Shown here one piece after another: positions 17,914 to 27,581 of a stretch of 64,000 bases of DNA (position 1 is the stretch's first letter; every line of letters starts with the position of its first letter). Source of the DNA: an uncultured Erysipelotrichaceae bacterium (GTDB lineage Bacteria; Bacillota_I; Bacilli_A; Erysipelotrichales; Erysipelotrichaceae); contig CALVGN010000052.1 in assembly GCA_944327105.1 (NCBI GenBank), positions 1 through 64,000 of the forward strand, in the 5' to 3' direction. The position numbers and the translations under genes were made by a program. A model generated the notes under the pieces. It was not told the origin of the DNA. It made no database searches and saw only the letters and a program-made list of their open reading frames with translations.

Positions 17914-18822
17914 ATGAAGAAAATCGATCCATTAATGGATCTATCGGTTGATCGCATTATGGATGAACCGATGATCCCAATCTCCAAAGTCAAAGAAATA
18001 TCCAAGAAATATGAAGAAACCATCCATAAACTGATGGATTTATTAGAATCTTCTGGTAAGACCACGGATCAGTGGGGATCTGCCATTGATTCGATTGGTT
18101 CAACCAACCTTAACCAAGCTTCGATTTATCTATTGGACTATGAAAACATCGGGAATTTTCCGGCATTGCTCCATACCTGGACCAAACCATCGGATATCAT
18201 TTACTGTTTCATGAATAAAACCCAAGTCGTTCATTTTGACCATGAACTGACACGGTTGGAACCGTCATTATCCAAACGTATTCATCCTATCGTTCTATCC
18301 ACATCTGGATTGAATGCATTGGATATTGCCATTGGTATGTTTATCGGTTATATCACTGCACGTTACGAACCCAATGGTATCTTTGTGTATACCAATGATC
18401 GCGGGTATACGGTATTGATGGAAATTTGTCGTTTCTGGGGGATTCATAATATTGAGATCCGTCAGGCGATCAGTGTGGCGGAGCATCCAAAGACGATTGT
18501 TAAACTACCGGTAAAACCTGTGGTTCAACCAATTCATCCGACGGTTCAACCTCAACCAGGAAATTCCATTAAACCGATTAAACGTAAAGGCGATGCAGAT
18601 GAGCGCAAGAATCAAGTAGAAAAGCTGATCCACTGCATCAAAGATGAACCATGGTTTGATCAGCCACCTAAGTTTGATCAATTGATGGATCATTTATCCA
18701 AAATGTTTCCTGCAACCAAGTCGGATGATATCCGAAAACTCATCTCCAGCGGTATAACTTATGGATTTTTGATAAATCAAAAGGGTAAGTTACATCTGAA
18801 CGTTAAATTAATGTCGAGGTAA
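17914..18822 (+). CDS. NYN/PIN-like domain protein with C-terminal winged-helix-like region
   Basis: The central part (about residues 75-200) has the NYN/PIN-like ribonuclease fold signature: YLLDYENIGNF with an acidic start, STSGLNALDIAIGMFIGY (the internal acidic motif) and FVYTNDRGY. A Pro/Gln-rich linker leads to a C-terminal domain of about 80 residues that looks like a small helical, winged-helix/LOTUS-like domain. An RNase role is inferred from the fold. Start at ATG 17914; a TTG at 17896 is also in frame. Sequence style and palindrome content (TTGGTTCAACCAA at 18095) are native, while composition changes sharply right after its stop. The next gene starts 5 bases later. Confidence 0.65.
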   Translation: MKKIDPLMDLSVDRIMDEPMIPISKVKEISKKYEETIHKLMDLLESSGKTTDQWGSAIDSIGSTNLNQASIYLLDYENIGNFPALLHTWTKPSDIIYCFMNKTQVVHFDHELTRLEPSLSKRIHPIVLSTSGLNALDIAIGMFIGYITARYEPNGIFVYTNDRGYTVLMEICRFWGIHNIEIRQAISVAEHPKTIVKLPVKPVVQPIHPTVQPQPGNSIKPIKRKGDADERKNQVEKLIHCIKDEPWFDQPPKFDQLMDHLSKMFPATKSDDIRKLISSGITYGFLINQKGKLHLNVKLMSR

Positions 18823-18827
18823 TAATT

Positions 18828-19646
18828 TTGGAGAAGATTTGTAAATTGGTTTACTTTGATGAAGAATCAATCACGGATTATGTTCAAATTGTTGCGGGCG
18901 GAAAACTTGAAAATACAACAGAGTTATTGAATTCAAGGGATGCACAGGAATCGCAAGATGTCCAAGCTAATGGGAAAGTTGGCATTAGCGGCATTTTTAA
19001 AGCGTTATTAGGGTGGGAGGCTAGTACTTCTGCTGACGTAACTGGTGGTTTATCTTTTAATAGTAGCAAAATGGTGAAAAACATCGTTAAAAATACGATC
19101 TTGACAGATTTCTTAAAAACACTTGAGGAAGCCAGCCAAGAGAAAACAAATTCTCGGCTTCCTAAGGGTACTATTAAAAAGTTCAAAGGCTATCAAATCC
19201 ATGTCGAGGATAACTCTTTATCATACATGGTGATGGTATCTCCATATTTAAGCATGTTAAAAAGCGGAAGTTCTATTTCTGCTGGAGAGTATAATGTTGC
19301 AATTGATAAGCTTGACAATGCTCTAAGACACGCCAAAGGATATTATGAATTTGTTGGAATAAAAAGGAAAAGTAGAGTAATCTTGCGCTTCAATATCAAT
19401 TCTTTCCGAAATAGTTATAAGATAAGCGATTTACTGAAAATGGATTTGAGCATTTATGCTATAAAAGTAGGTAGAACCTCTTTGGAAAATCTCAATGTTA
19501 ACAAGGAATTAGGAATGAAGGTTTCTTTAATTCCAAAGGATAATCCGGCTTATAAGCCTAACACGGATATTGAAGAAGCTTCTGTAAACAGTCCAATCTT
19601 AGACGTCTACGATGTCTTACTCGCGGGAGTTGAAGCGTATGATTGA
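18828..19646 (+). CDS. DUF6414-like protein
   Basis: A 272-residue soluble protein. The N-terminal KLVYFDEESITDYVQIVAGG pattern resembles DUF6414 proteins, whose function is not established. The middle carries a small glycine/serine-rich segment (STSADVTGGLSFNSSK) and the C-terminal half looks beta-rich. The start is TTG at 18828 with GAGGT located at the end of the preceding NYN gene. It overlaps the AAA+ ATPase gene by 8 bases, so the two are translationally coupled and probably act together. The gene is AT-rich, lacks the window-wide palindrome, and marks the left edge of the accessory island. Confidence 0.5.
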   Translation: MEKICKLVYFDEESITDYVQIVAGGKLENTTELLNSRDAQESQDVQANGKVGISGIFKALLGWEASTSADVTGGLSFNSSKMVKNIVKNTILTDFLKTLEEASQEKTNSRLPKGTIKKFKGYQIHVEDNSLSYMVMVSPYLSMLKSGSSISAGEYNVAIDKLDNALRHAKGYYEFVGIKRKSRVILRFNINSFRNSYKISDLLKMDLSIYAIKVGRTSLENLNVNKELGMKVSLIPKDNPAYKPNTDIEEASVNSPILDVYDVLLAGVEAYD

Positions 19647-20766
19647 TAGAATTATTGTTTTTTATGGATCAAAAAAAGATTTTGAAGAATTGATATTAAA
19701 TAGTACGAATGAGTCACAGGTTATAATTCCGTTTATGGAACTTATTCAGCGCTATAATGCTCGCTTGCGTCCTAATGAGTCTGGAGTAAGAGAATCTGCG
19801 CTTGGTCAGAACATTCAAGTAGATAATTGTATCGTCAGAGCTGATGATTATGGTTCTGTTCTAGAGCATGTTCTCTCCAATTTTGTTAATGTAGTTACGC
19901 TAAATCATGATATTGGTACTTTATTGGTTCATAATCCTCCAAGAAGAGTTAAAGAATCCTTGCGTTCAACCTACGCAGATAAAATAAAATATTTGGAAAC
20001 TCGTTATCCAAATTTATCAAGAGAAAAACTTAAAGAAGTCTATTCAAATCTCGAGGTTGACATTGTTGGGCAATATAATTGTAAAAAGCAGATCATCAGT
20101 GGTTTGTATAGGCTGATAACAAAGACAAATAATAAGCCTGTTGTTTTAATGCTTTACGGTCCATCTGGTGTTGGTAAAACCGAGAGTGCAAAAAGTATAA
20201 GTAGAACTTTGGGCGGTGAACTTTTAAGAATTCAGATTTCCATGATGCAGACTACCGAAGCATATAACTATATATTTGGGTCTGATCATTCCAAAGGCAG
20301 TTTTGCAAAAGATATGATGGCAAGAGAGTCAAACGTCATTTTAATTGATGAGTTTGATAAAGTTAATCCGGCTTTCTACAATGCATTTTATGAATTATTT
20401 GACGAAGGTAGCTATGTTGATACAAATTATGATGTGAACTTGGGACAGGCCATTTTTCTTCTAACCTGTAATTTTGCCAGCGAGAAAGAAATCATAAAAG
20501 TTCTAGGCCCGGCTATGTATTCAAGAATAGGATGCTGTGTTGCATACGAAGAACTACTTACAGAACAAAAAAAGAGCATTATTAGCAATTGGTATGAAGC
20601 AATTTTGTCCTCACTTAAAGAGGATGAAAAGATGGTAATTCAAACAACAAACATTTTAGAATGGTTTCTTAAAAATGACGAAAGATATGATAATATTCGT
20701 ATTCTGAAAACAAAATTGGAAAACGCAATATTCGATAGGTTATCAGAAACATTTATCATTTCTTAA
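19639..20766 (+). CDS. AAA+ ATPase (ClpA/B-like core)
   Basis: A 375-residue protein with an uncharacterised N-terminal region of about 170 residues and a single AAA+ module. Walker A is GPSGVGKTES near residue 178, Walker B is VILIDEFDKV near 236, followed by a sensor-1-like LLTCNFAS and a possible arginine finger in SRIGCC. The style matches the second ATPase domain of Clp/HSP100 chaperones, but no peptidase-binding loop or partner peptidase was seen. It overlaps the DUF6414-like gene (ATGATTGA), forming a two-gene unit. A defence function is inferred from position beside a restriction-modification locus. Confidence 0.75.
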   Translation: MIDRIIVFYGSKKDFEELILNSTNESQVIIPFMELIQRYNARLRPNESGVRESALGQNIQVDNCIVRADDYGSVLEHVLSNFVNVVTLNHDIGTLLVHNPPRRVKESLRSTYADKIKYLETRYPNLSREKLKEVYSNLEVDIVGQYNCKKQIISGLYRLITKTNNKPVVLMLYGPSGVGKTESAKSISRTLGGELLRIQISMMQTTEAYNYIFGSDHSKGSFAKDMMARESNVILIDEFDKVNPAFYNAFYELFDEGSYVDTNYDVNLGQAIFLLTCNFASEKEIIKVLGPAMYSRIGCCVAYEELLTEQKKSIISNWYEAILSSLKEDEKMVIQTTNILEWFLKNDERYDNIRILKTKLENAIFDRLSETFIIS

Positions 20767-21230
20767 CAGTTGCAAAACTTTGGCAACTATAAATCAGATA
20801 ACCCATATTATCTTAATATTGGAAATAATGCCGAAAAGATGAGGTAAATTTCATGAGGAAATCTGCTTTGAATATTATGTTTATGAGCAATTTGGGTCGT
20901 TCTATTTCGTATTTTGGTAATAATTATTTTTGATCCTAGGTTACGGTAATGATAATTGAATTGGAATAAAAGACATGTATGAATGGAAGATAAAAGAATA
21001 TCAAGTAAAGTTACTAATTAACTTGATTGACCATAAAGTTGGTACTAGGCCTAATCGAACAAGTCAGGATCCAAATATTGTCCCAATAGAAACGTTAAAA
21101 TGCCATTTGATGTTATATTGAATAATGTAGTTCTACGATTCTGGTCAATCGGCTATTTAAAGATGAGTTTGATTGTTATAAAAATTGTTAAACACATGTT
21201 TTTTTTAATATTATTAGGGTGATTATTTAA
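20767..21230. other. AT-rich spacer inside the defence island
   Basis: 464 bases between the ATPase and methyltransferase genes. Two small frames are visible: 20853-20933 (26 codons, after a GATGAGG-like site) and 20975-21121 (48 codons, weak ribosome site). Neither resembles a known family, and they may be noise or remnants. A GTTGCAAAAC/TTTGGCAAC hairpin just after the ATPase stop may terminate the first unit. Promoter-like T-rich DNA precedes the methyltransferase gene. Confidence 0.4.
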
Positions 21231-23267
21231 ATGAGAATGAGTTTTGATTTTAGCGAATATCCAGTGTCGATAGTTTTAAATCGATTGCTAATCGATAAAA
21301 CAACTGGGAAAAATATATTATGGGCAACCGATTCTTACAGTGAATTAGGCGAAGGCTTTACTTCAAAAGACGAAATACAACCTTCACAATTAGAATTATT
21401 GTCAAATAGTTTATTAATACCACGAATAATGAAATCTGTTGATTTGCAAATACAACGCACTAAAAAACATGCTGAGGTTTTTACTCCTGGATGGATTGTT
21501 AATCAAATGGTGAATACAATTGATGAATCTTGGTTTAATCATGGGTCACCTTTTAATGTAGTAAGTGGTAAAGAATGGGAAACAGTAGAGACACAAATCC
21601 CATTTGATCAAACTCATTCATGGCAAGATTATGTCGCATTAAAGATACTAGAAATCACGTGTGGCGAGGCTCCATACCTAGTGTCTCGTTACGATGTAAC
21701 TAATGGTGAAACTATAAAGCTTTATAATCGCATTGGTGTTTTAGATAGAAAGTTGCGTGTAATTACGGAAAATACAGATGATTTCGGAGAGTGGCTTCAG
21801 TGGGTACAGATTGCATATCAAAGTGTATATGGATATGAATATCAAGGGGACAATTTATTAATTGCACGATTGAATTTGTTCATGACATTTATTGATTATT
21901 ATCGAAAAAAGTGGAATAAAAATCCTGACAATCATGAATTACGTAAAATTGCGACTATAATTTCTTGGAATCTCTGGCAAATGGATGGATTGAGTTTTAC
22001 GGTTCCAGGTGGTCCTTTAGTTAAAACATTTGAGTTACAAACTTTAGATTTATTTGAAGATATGGTTGAATTAAGCAGGGCTCCGGTTGGACCATGTAAA
22101 ATATATAATTGGCGTAGTAAAGCGTCGGTATATTTTAAAGATTTAGGGGTAAAAACAATGGGGAAAAAGTTATTTGATTTTGTTATAGGTAATCCACCAT
22201 ATCAAGATTCGGAATCTGTAAATAATCGTTCGGGTGCAGTTTATAATTATTTTTATGATTCTGCAAAAGTATTAGCGAATAAATATATATTAATTTCACC
22301 CGCAAGATTTTTATTTAATACTGGACTTACTCCAAAAGATTGGAATACAAAAATGCTTCATGATCCCCATCTTCTGATTAAAGAGTATTTTAAAAGATCT
22401 GAAGAGGTTTTTCCAAACACTGATATAATGGGCGGTCTGGTCATTGCTTATTACGATCGGGAACGGGATTTTGGTATTATAGATACTTTTATACCCAATC
22501 CCCATTTGCGGTCTATATTTAATCATTTTAAACGAATGCAGATATCTGATTCTTTGAGCTCAATTATGTACGGTGGAAGATCAGATTTAAAGTTTAATGA
22601 TAAGTTTTTGAATGACTATCCAGAAGTACCATCAATATTGTTAAATAAAATTAAAGATAAACACAAAAATGTTTCTAAACTTTCTCCAAACGAAGAATAC
22701 GAATTAAAATCTTCTTCATTTGACACCTTAGGTTATTATTTTTTAGATAAAAAACCAAATAATGATTTTGAATATTATAAAATCATAGGATTGCTCAATG
22801 GAAAACGAGTTATCCGATGGATAAAAAAAATATATATGGATCCAAGATATCCAGAAAACAATAATATTCTAAATTATAAGGTTTTTGTACCAGAATCCAA
22901 TGGTTCAGGTGCTATTGGTGAAGTTTTGAGTACTCCCTTGATTGGTACACCCTTGATTGGTACTCCCTTGATGTCAAGTACTCCAACCTTTATAAGTATT
23001 GGTAAATTCAATTCTGAATTTGAAGCATCAGCTTGTCTCAAATATGTCAAATCAAAGTTTTTGCGTGTGCTTTTAGGAGTTCTCAAAACGACGCAACATA
23101 ATCCTGTTTCTTTATGGAGACTAATACCGCTTCAAGATTTTACATCTAACTCAGATATTAACTGGAATCAATCAATACATGATATTGACCATCAGTTATA
23201 TAAAAAATATGAATTTAATGAGGATGATATTAATTTTATTGAAAGCAATGTCAAGGAGATGAGTTGA
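21231..23267 (+). CDS. N6-adenine DNA methyltransferase (Eco57I-like)
   Basis: A 678-residue adenine methyltransferase. Seen: a motif-X-like AEVFTPGWIVNQMV at about residues 81-94, a variant SAM-binding motif I (ILEITCGEAPYLVSRYD, 139-155) and the catalytic NPPY at about 320-323. The C-terminal 300 residues are the likely target-recognition region. Three tandem 15-bp units at 22931-22975 encode TPLIG-TPLIG-TPLM between the catalytic and C-terminal parts. The gene is AT-rich and lacks the native palindrome. It is followed one base later by a GTG-started helicase gene, so they form a restriction-modification operon. It probably protects host DNA; the sequence recognised is unknown. Confidence 0.88.
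   Translation: MRMSFDFSEYPVSIVLNRLLIDKTTGKNILWATDSYSELGEGFTSKDEIQPSQLELLSNSLLIPRIMKSVDLQIQRTKKHAEVFTPGWIVNQMVNTIDESWFNHGSPFNVVSGKEWETVETQIPFDQTHSWQDYVALKILEITCGEAPYLVSRYDVTNGETIKLYNRIGVLDRKLRVITENTDDFGEWLQWVQIAYQSVYGYEYQGDNLLIARLNLFMTFIDYYRKKWNKNPDNHELRKIATIISWNLWQMDGLSFTVPGGPLVKTFELQTLDLFEDMVELSRAPVGPCKIYNWRSKASVYFKDLGVKTMGKKLFDFVIGNPPYQDSESVNNRSGAVYNYFYDSAKVLANKYILISPARFLFNTGLTPKDWNTKMLHDPHLLIKEYFKRSEEVFPNTDIMGGLVIAYYDRERDFGIIDTFIPNPHLRSIFNHFKRMQISDSLSSIMYGGRSDLKFNDKFLNDYPEVPSILLNKIKDKHKNVSKLSPNEEYELKSSSFDTLGYYFLDKKPNNDFEYYKIIGLLNGKRVIRWIKKIYMDPRYPENNNILNYKVFVPESNGSGAIGEVLSTPLIGTPLIGTPLMSSTPTFISIGKFNSEFEASACLKYVKSKFLRVLLGVLKTTQHNPVSLWRLIPLQDFTSNSDINWNQSIHDIDHQLYKKYEFNEDDINFIESNVKEMS
22931..22975 (+). 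repeat. three tandem 15-bp repeats in the methyltransferase gene
   Basis: Units TACTCCCTTGATTGG, TACACCCTTGATTGG and TACTCCCTTGATGTC. The length is a multiple of three, so copy-number changes keep frame and alter a short TPLIG linker. Confidence 0.85.
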
Positions 23268-23268
23268 A

Positions 23269-26200
23269 GTGAAAGATATCGAGTTAGCGGTTAGTTCCTT
23301 TGCTATTCCTGTTATTTATGCCTATTCAACACCCACTATTCCTGATCACAGTGGTTGGCTAAAAATAGGATATACTGAACAGAATATCAAAACACGGATT
23401 GATCAGCAAACACATACTGTTGACGTTCCATATGTTGTTGAGTGGTTTCGTACAGCGATTTACACAGGGGGCACCAAAACAGGGCAGGTATTTGATGATA
23501 AGGCATTCCATCGTTATTTGCGGGTATTTCAATACGAAAATGATCCGTCGAATGAATGGTTTAAAATCACTAAAGAAGAATCGTTATCGCTTTTTGAACA
23601 GTTTAGTCGTAGCAGTGGTGATGACTTTTCTGGTTTAAAGGATATGACGATTCCTTATAAATTACGATCAGAGCAAGAATCTGCAGTTGAACAAACCATT
23701 AGTTATTTTAAAGATCATTCGTATGCCGAATATCTTTGGAATGCAAAACCACGTTTTGGAAAAACCTTAGCAACATATGATTTAATCCAAAAAATGGGGT
23801 TTGAGCGAGTTTTAATCTTAACAAACCGTCCTGTTATTGGAACCTCCTGGTACGATGACTATATTCACTTTGTTGGTGTAAAATCACCATATTGTTTTGT
23901 TTCGCGTTCATCACGGCTCGTCAATCGAGATTTTGTTATTCATGATTTGGAAAATGCACCATCAGGAAACAAACGGATTATAGAATTCGAATCTTTGCAA
24001 GATGTAAAAGGTGCAAGATGTTTTGGTGGTGGCGACACAGATAAGTTTTCTCAAATTCCATTTATTGATTGGGATCTTTTAGTACTTGATGAAGCGCATG
24101 AGGGAGTAGATACCGACAAAACCAATCGTGTTTTGGAATTGATTAAACGCCGGTATACTTTGCATCTTTCAGGTACGCCTTTTAAGCAGTTGGCAAATGA
24201 AAAATTTGATCCGCAAGCAATTTTCTATTGGACTTATGCCGATGAACAACGAAAAAAGAAGGATTGGCATCCTACTATTGATGAATTGGAGAACCCATAT
24301 CGAAATTTGCCTCAGTTGAATTTATATACATATAAAATGTCAGACATTATTGAGGCAAAAATATCTGAAGGAGCTTCTATTGATGATCAAACCTATGATT
24401 ATGCGTTTGATTTAAACGAGTTTTTTGCTACTAAAGATGATGGACACTTTAAACATCGTGATGCCATCGATAAATTCATTACTGCACTAACTACAAATAA
24501 AAAATTCCCCTATTCGACATACGAATTAAGACAGCAAATTCGTCATTCCTTTTGGTTGTTAGATCGGGTTGACTCGGTTCGGGAATTGGCGAAAATTCTA
24601 CGCAAATCTGTTGCTTTTGAACAATATCGTATTATTGAGGCTGTGGGTGATTTTACTGAAACAGGAAACGGGAAAAGGGCTAATGCTTATGATCAGGTTA
24701 TTCAAGCTGTAAAAAGTAACGATAAACCGACGATTACACTTTCTGTTGGTCAATTGACGACAGGCGTAACTATTCCCCAATGGAGTGCAGTGTTAGTGTT
24801 ATGTAATGTGGCATCCGCTTCACTTTATATGCAAACTGCATTTCGTGCACAAAATCCTTGCTTATATTACGATTCAGATAAAAATGAATACTATCGAAAA
24901 GAAAATGCGTATATTTTTGACTTTGATCCGGCGAGAACATTGAGTTTATATGAAACATTCGCAAATGATCTTGGACCAGATTCAAATAATAGTTATGTTT
25001 CATCGGATCAGGTAAAATCCAATGTTAAAGAACTTCTGAATTTTTTTCCGGTTATAGCTGAGGATAGTCAGGGTGAAATGGTATCTTTGGATGCTACTCA
25101 AGTTTTAACTGTGCCGCGAAAGATGAAGTCAACGGACGTTGTTCGACGTGGATTTATGTCAAATTATCTCTTTAAAAATGTTGCTAACGTATTTGCGGCA
25201 TCTTCTGAAATATTGACAATTATTAATAAGTTTCAACCAATTCGTGAGACAAAAGATTTCCATGATATCCAGAAGGATGATATTGATGATTTACCATTAG
25301 ATAATCAGGGAAATGTTGATGTTAATAAAGATTTAATTATCGGTGTCTCTCATGATGTTTTTGGTGAAAAAATATATGGTGATAACATTCAATCGGTAAT
25401 AAAACCAATAGTATCAACTATAAATGTAACAGAACCCTCGCTACCAAAAGCTTTGGATGAAAATCGTGAGCAAGTTAAGTCTATTATCAATCAACAAATT
25501 GTCCAGCCTTTACTGGAAACCGCCAAAGAAAACTATGGTGAGGAATTACCTCGTTCTCTTTCAAATCAATTAGAAAAACGGTTAAGTGCGCAAGTTAATT
25601 CGCATATTGATTCTGCTTTCGCAAATGCGAAAAAAGATATTGTTCTTGCTGAGAAACAGTATAAGGATGGATTAAACCAAAGCACTGATAGTGAGACAGA
25701 TAACAGAATTCAATCTGAATATCACGAACGTTTAAGTCGTACAATTTCATCTATTGGCTCGACGATACAAAAGTCGCTCGATCAGCTAACACCGAATTTA
25801 CAAGAAGAAATTGTTACTGAAATTGAAACGCATAAAGTTGAGAAGAAACGTGATGAGACAATGGATCAAATTCGAGATCATTTACGTGGGTTTACCCGAA
25901 CAATACCTTCTTTCATTATGGCATATGGATCGACTAAAGATTCAATTACATTAGCGAATATTGACACCATTGTTCCAGATAATGTTTTTAAAGAGGTAAC
26001 ATCGATTTCGTTAAAAGAATTTCGTTTATTACGTGATGGCGGTGACTATACAGCTGCTGATGGCTCAACACAATATTATTCAGGCCATCTGTTTGACGAA
26101 ACGGTCTTTAATGACTCAGTAAATTTGTTTTTAGAGAAAAAAAGAGAATTGGCAAATTACTTCGACGAGGCTAATGGTGAAGATATTTTTGACTATATTC

Positions 26201-26619
26201 CACCTCAAAAGACGAATCAAATTTTTACACCGAAACGTGTTGTAAAGCAAATGGTTGATTTGCTAGAACAAGAAAATCCGGGCTGTTTTGATGATCCGAA
26301 TAAAACATTTGCGGATCTTTATATGAAATCTGGTTTATATATAACAGAAATCGTAAAACGATTGTTTAACAGTCCAAAAATGAAAGCGTTGTATCCTGAT
26401 GATGATCTACGGTTAAAACATATCTTTGCTAATCAGATGTATGGCTTAGCACCTACCGAGATTATTTATCGTATCGTAATTAGCTATGTTCTTGGATTTA
26501 CCAGTGATCCAAGTGTTTTTACGCACCATTTGTGCTTATTAGATTCACTCGATTCGATCAAGAAAGATGAATTAGAATCGACCTTGAGCAAGCTCTTTCC
26601 AGAGTTGAAAGGTAGGTAG
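23269..26619 (+). CDS. GIY-YIG-like nuclease / DEAH helicase / methylase-like fusion protein
   Basis: An 1116-residue restriction-type protein. The N terminus (about 1-120) resembles the T5orf172/GIY-YIG nuclease fold (VIYAYSTP, WLKIGYTE). A superfamily 2 helicase follows, with Walker A in AKPRFGKTLATYD (about 160-170), DEAH in LVLDEAHEG (about 273), HLSGTPFKQL, and motif VI-like FRAQNP. A charged, probably coiled-coil region lies around 700-880. The last 150 residues resemble the start of an adenine methylase (IFTPKRVVKQMV, ADLYMKSGLYITEI), but motif I lacks the usual GxG, so it may bind rather than methylate. GTG start with AAGGAG upstream. Probably the DNA-translocating, cutting partner of the upstream methyltransferase. 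Confidence 0.8.
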   Translation: MKDIELAVSSFAIPVIYAYSTPTIPDHSGWLKIGYTEQNIKTRIDQQTHTVDVPYVVEWFRTAIYTGGTKTGQVFDDKAFHRYLRVFQYENDPSNEWFKITKEESLSLFEQFSRSSGDDFSGLKDMTIPYKLRSEQESAVEQTISYFKDHSYAEYLWNAKPRFGKTLATYDLIQKMGFERVLILTNRPVIGTSWYDDYIHFVGVKSPYCFVSRSSRLVNRDFVIHDLENAPSGNKRIIEFESLQDVKGARCFGGGDTDKFSQIPFIDWDLLVLDEAHEGVDTDKTNRVLELIKRRYTLHLSGTPFKQLANEKFDPQAIFYWTYADEQRKKKDWHPTIDELENPYRNLPQLNLYTYKMSDIIEAKISEGASIDDQTYDYAFDLNEFFATKDDGHFKHRDAIDKFITALTTNKKFPYSTYELRQQIRHSFWLLDRVDSVRELAKILRKSVAFEQYRIIEAVGDFTETGNGKRANAYDQVIQAVKSNDKPTITLSVGQLTTGVTIPQWSAVLVLCNVASASLYMQTAFRAQNPCLYYDSDKNEYYRKENAYIFDFDPARTLSLYETFANDLGPDSNNSYVSSDQVKSNVKELLNFFPVIAEDSQGEMVSLDATQVLTVPRKMKSTDVVRRGFMSNYLFKNVANVFAASSEILTIINKFQPIRETKDFHDIQKDDIDDLPLDNQGNVDVNKDLIIGVSHDVFGEKIYGDNIQSVIKPIVSTINVTEPSLPKALDENREQVKSIINQQIVQPLLETAKENYGEELPRSLSNQLEKRLSAQVNSHIDSAFANAKKDIVLAEKQYKDGLNQSTDSETDNRIQSEYHERLSRTISSIGSTIQKSLDQLTPNLQEEIVTEIETHKVEKKRDETMDQIRDHLRGFTRTIPSFIMAYGSTKDSITLANIDTIVPDNVFKEVTSISLKEFRLLRDGGDYTAADGSTQYYSGHLFDETVFNDSVNLFLEKKRELANYFDEANGEDIFDYIPPQKTNQIFTPKRVVKQMVDLLEQENPGCFDDPNKTFADLYMKSGLYITEIVKRLFNSPKMKALYPDDDLRLKHIFANQMYGLAPTEIIYRIVISYVLGFTSDPSVFTHHLCLLDSLDSIKKDELESTLSKLFPELKGR

Positions 26620-26621
26620 TT

Positions 26622-27566
26622 ATGAATATATTAAGTTTACCTGTTAGCGAAAGAGAGTTAGCCTTAATGAAACCCATCGTCGCTGAATTATTAGCAGCGG
26701 GTGGTCAGTTACAACGTTCCGAAATAAAAACTCGAATTATTGCGAATAATGAAGACATTGCCGAATTTGCAAATGTTGTGCGAGAAAGCAAACAGTCAGG
26801 AAAGAAATATCGTCCTTTTGATTTCTCGTTTAATTTCGCAATAAAAAATCTTGTTATTGCTGAAATTATTGAATCCTTCAAACGAGGGGGAGTCATTCAA
26901 TTAACGGAAAAAGGTCTTAATATTGATATTTCTACATTTGATGCCAAAAAAGATATTTATCCCATTACAAATGAATTTTGGCTGAACCATCGTCAACAAA
27001 TTTTAGAAAATCAAAAAGAGGATGGTTCGGTTTCTGCTGATTTGACCACAGAAGAAACCGCATCGACAGAATCGAATAGTGAAACCTATATGGATGAATT
27101 GCGTTCCAGTATTTTGGATGCAATATCCAAAATGTCACCGAAACGGTTTGAGATGTTTTCTCGTCAATTGATTTCGGAAATGGGAGTTACCTTTGACGAA
27201 GTAAAAGGTGTCAATATTAGCAATGACGGCGGTATTGATGGTTACGGATATCATATGGATCCCAATGACTTTCGTACGACTCGAGTAGTGATTCAATGCA
27301 AACGTTACAATTCAGGATCCGTATCGGAACCGGAAATGAATCAATTTTTAGGTGCCATGAGTAAATATCGCGCGGACTATGGAATTTTCATTACCAACAG
27401 TCGCTTTACTGAAGCGGCAAAGAAAGCTGCAACTGCAGGTGTTCCGGTCACAATGATTGATGGCGAACGCTTAGTTGATTTGATATTAAGACTTCAATTC
27501 CATGTCACTCCGGTCACGGTTTATGAAATGGATGATAGCTTTTATTATGAAGAAGAACGCATTTAA
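26622..27566 (+). CDS. Mrr-family restriction endonuclease
   Basis: A 314-residue protein with an N-terminal winged-helix Mrr_N-like domain (about 1-110) and a C-terminal Mrr catalytic domain. The PD-(D/E)xK-type site is visible as GGIDGYG followed by VVIQCKRY, with the downstream YGIFITNSRFTEAA typical of Mrr. Mrr enzymes cut modified or foreign DNA. Here the gene follows the helicase with only 2 bases between them, so it is the third member of the restriction operon. It ends 15 bases before the murE start, marking the right edge of the island. Confidence 0.88.
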   Translation: MNILSLPVSERELALMKPIVAELLAAGGQLQRSEIKTRIIANNEDIAEFANVVRESKQSGKKYRPFDFSFNFAIKNLVIAEIIESFKRGGVIQLTEKGLNIDISTFDAKKDIYPITNEFWLNHRQQILENQKEDGSVSADLTTEETASTESNSETYMDELRSSILDAISKMSPKRFEMFSRQLISEMGVTFDEVKGVNISNDGGIDGYGYHMDPNDFRTTRVVIQCKRYNSGSVSEPEMNQFLGAMSKYRADYGIFITNSRFTEAAKKAATAGVPVTMIDGERLVDLILRLQFHVTPVTVYEMDDSFYYEEERI

Positions 27567-27581
27567 TTAGAGGTTTTGTTT

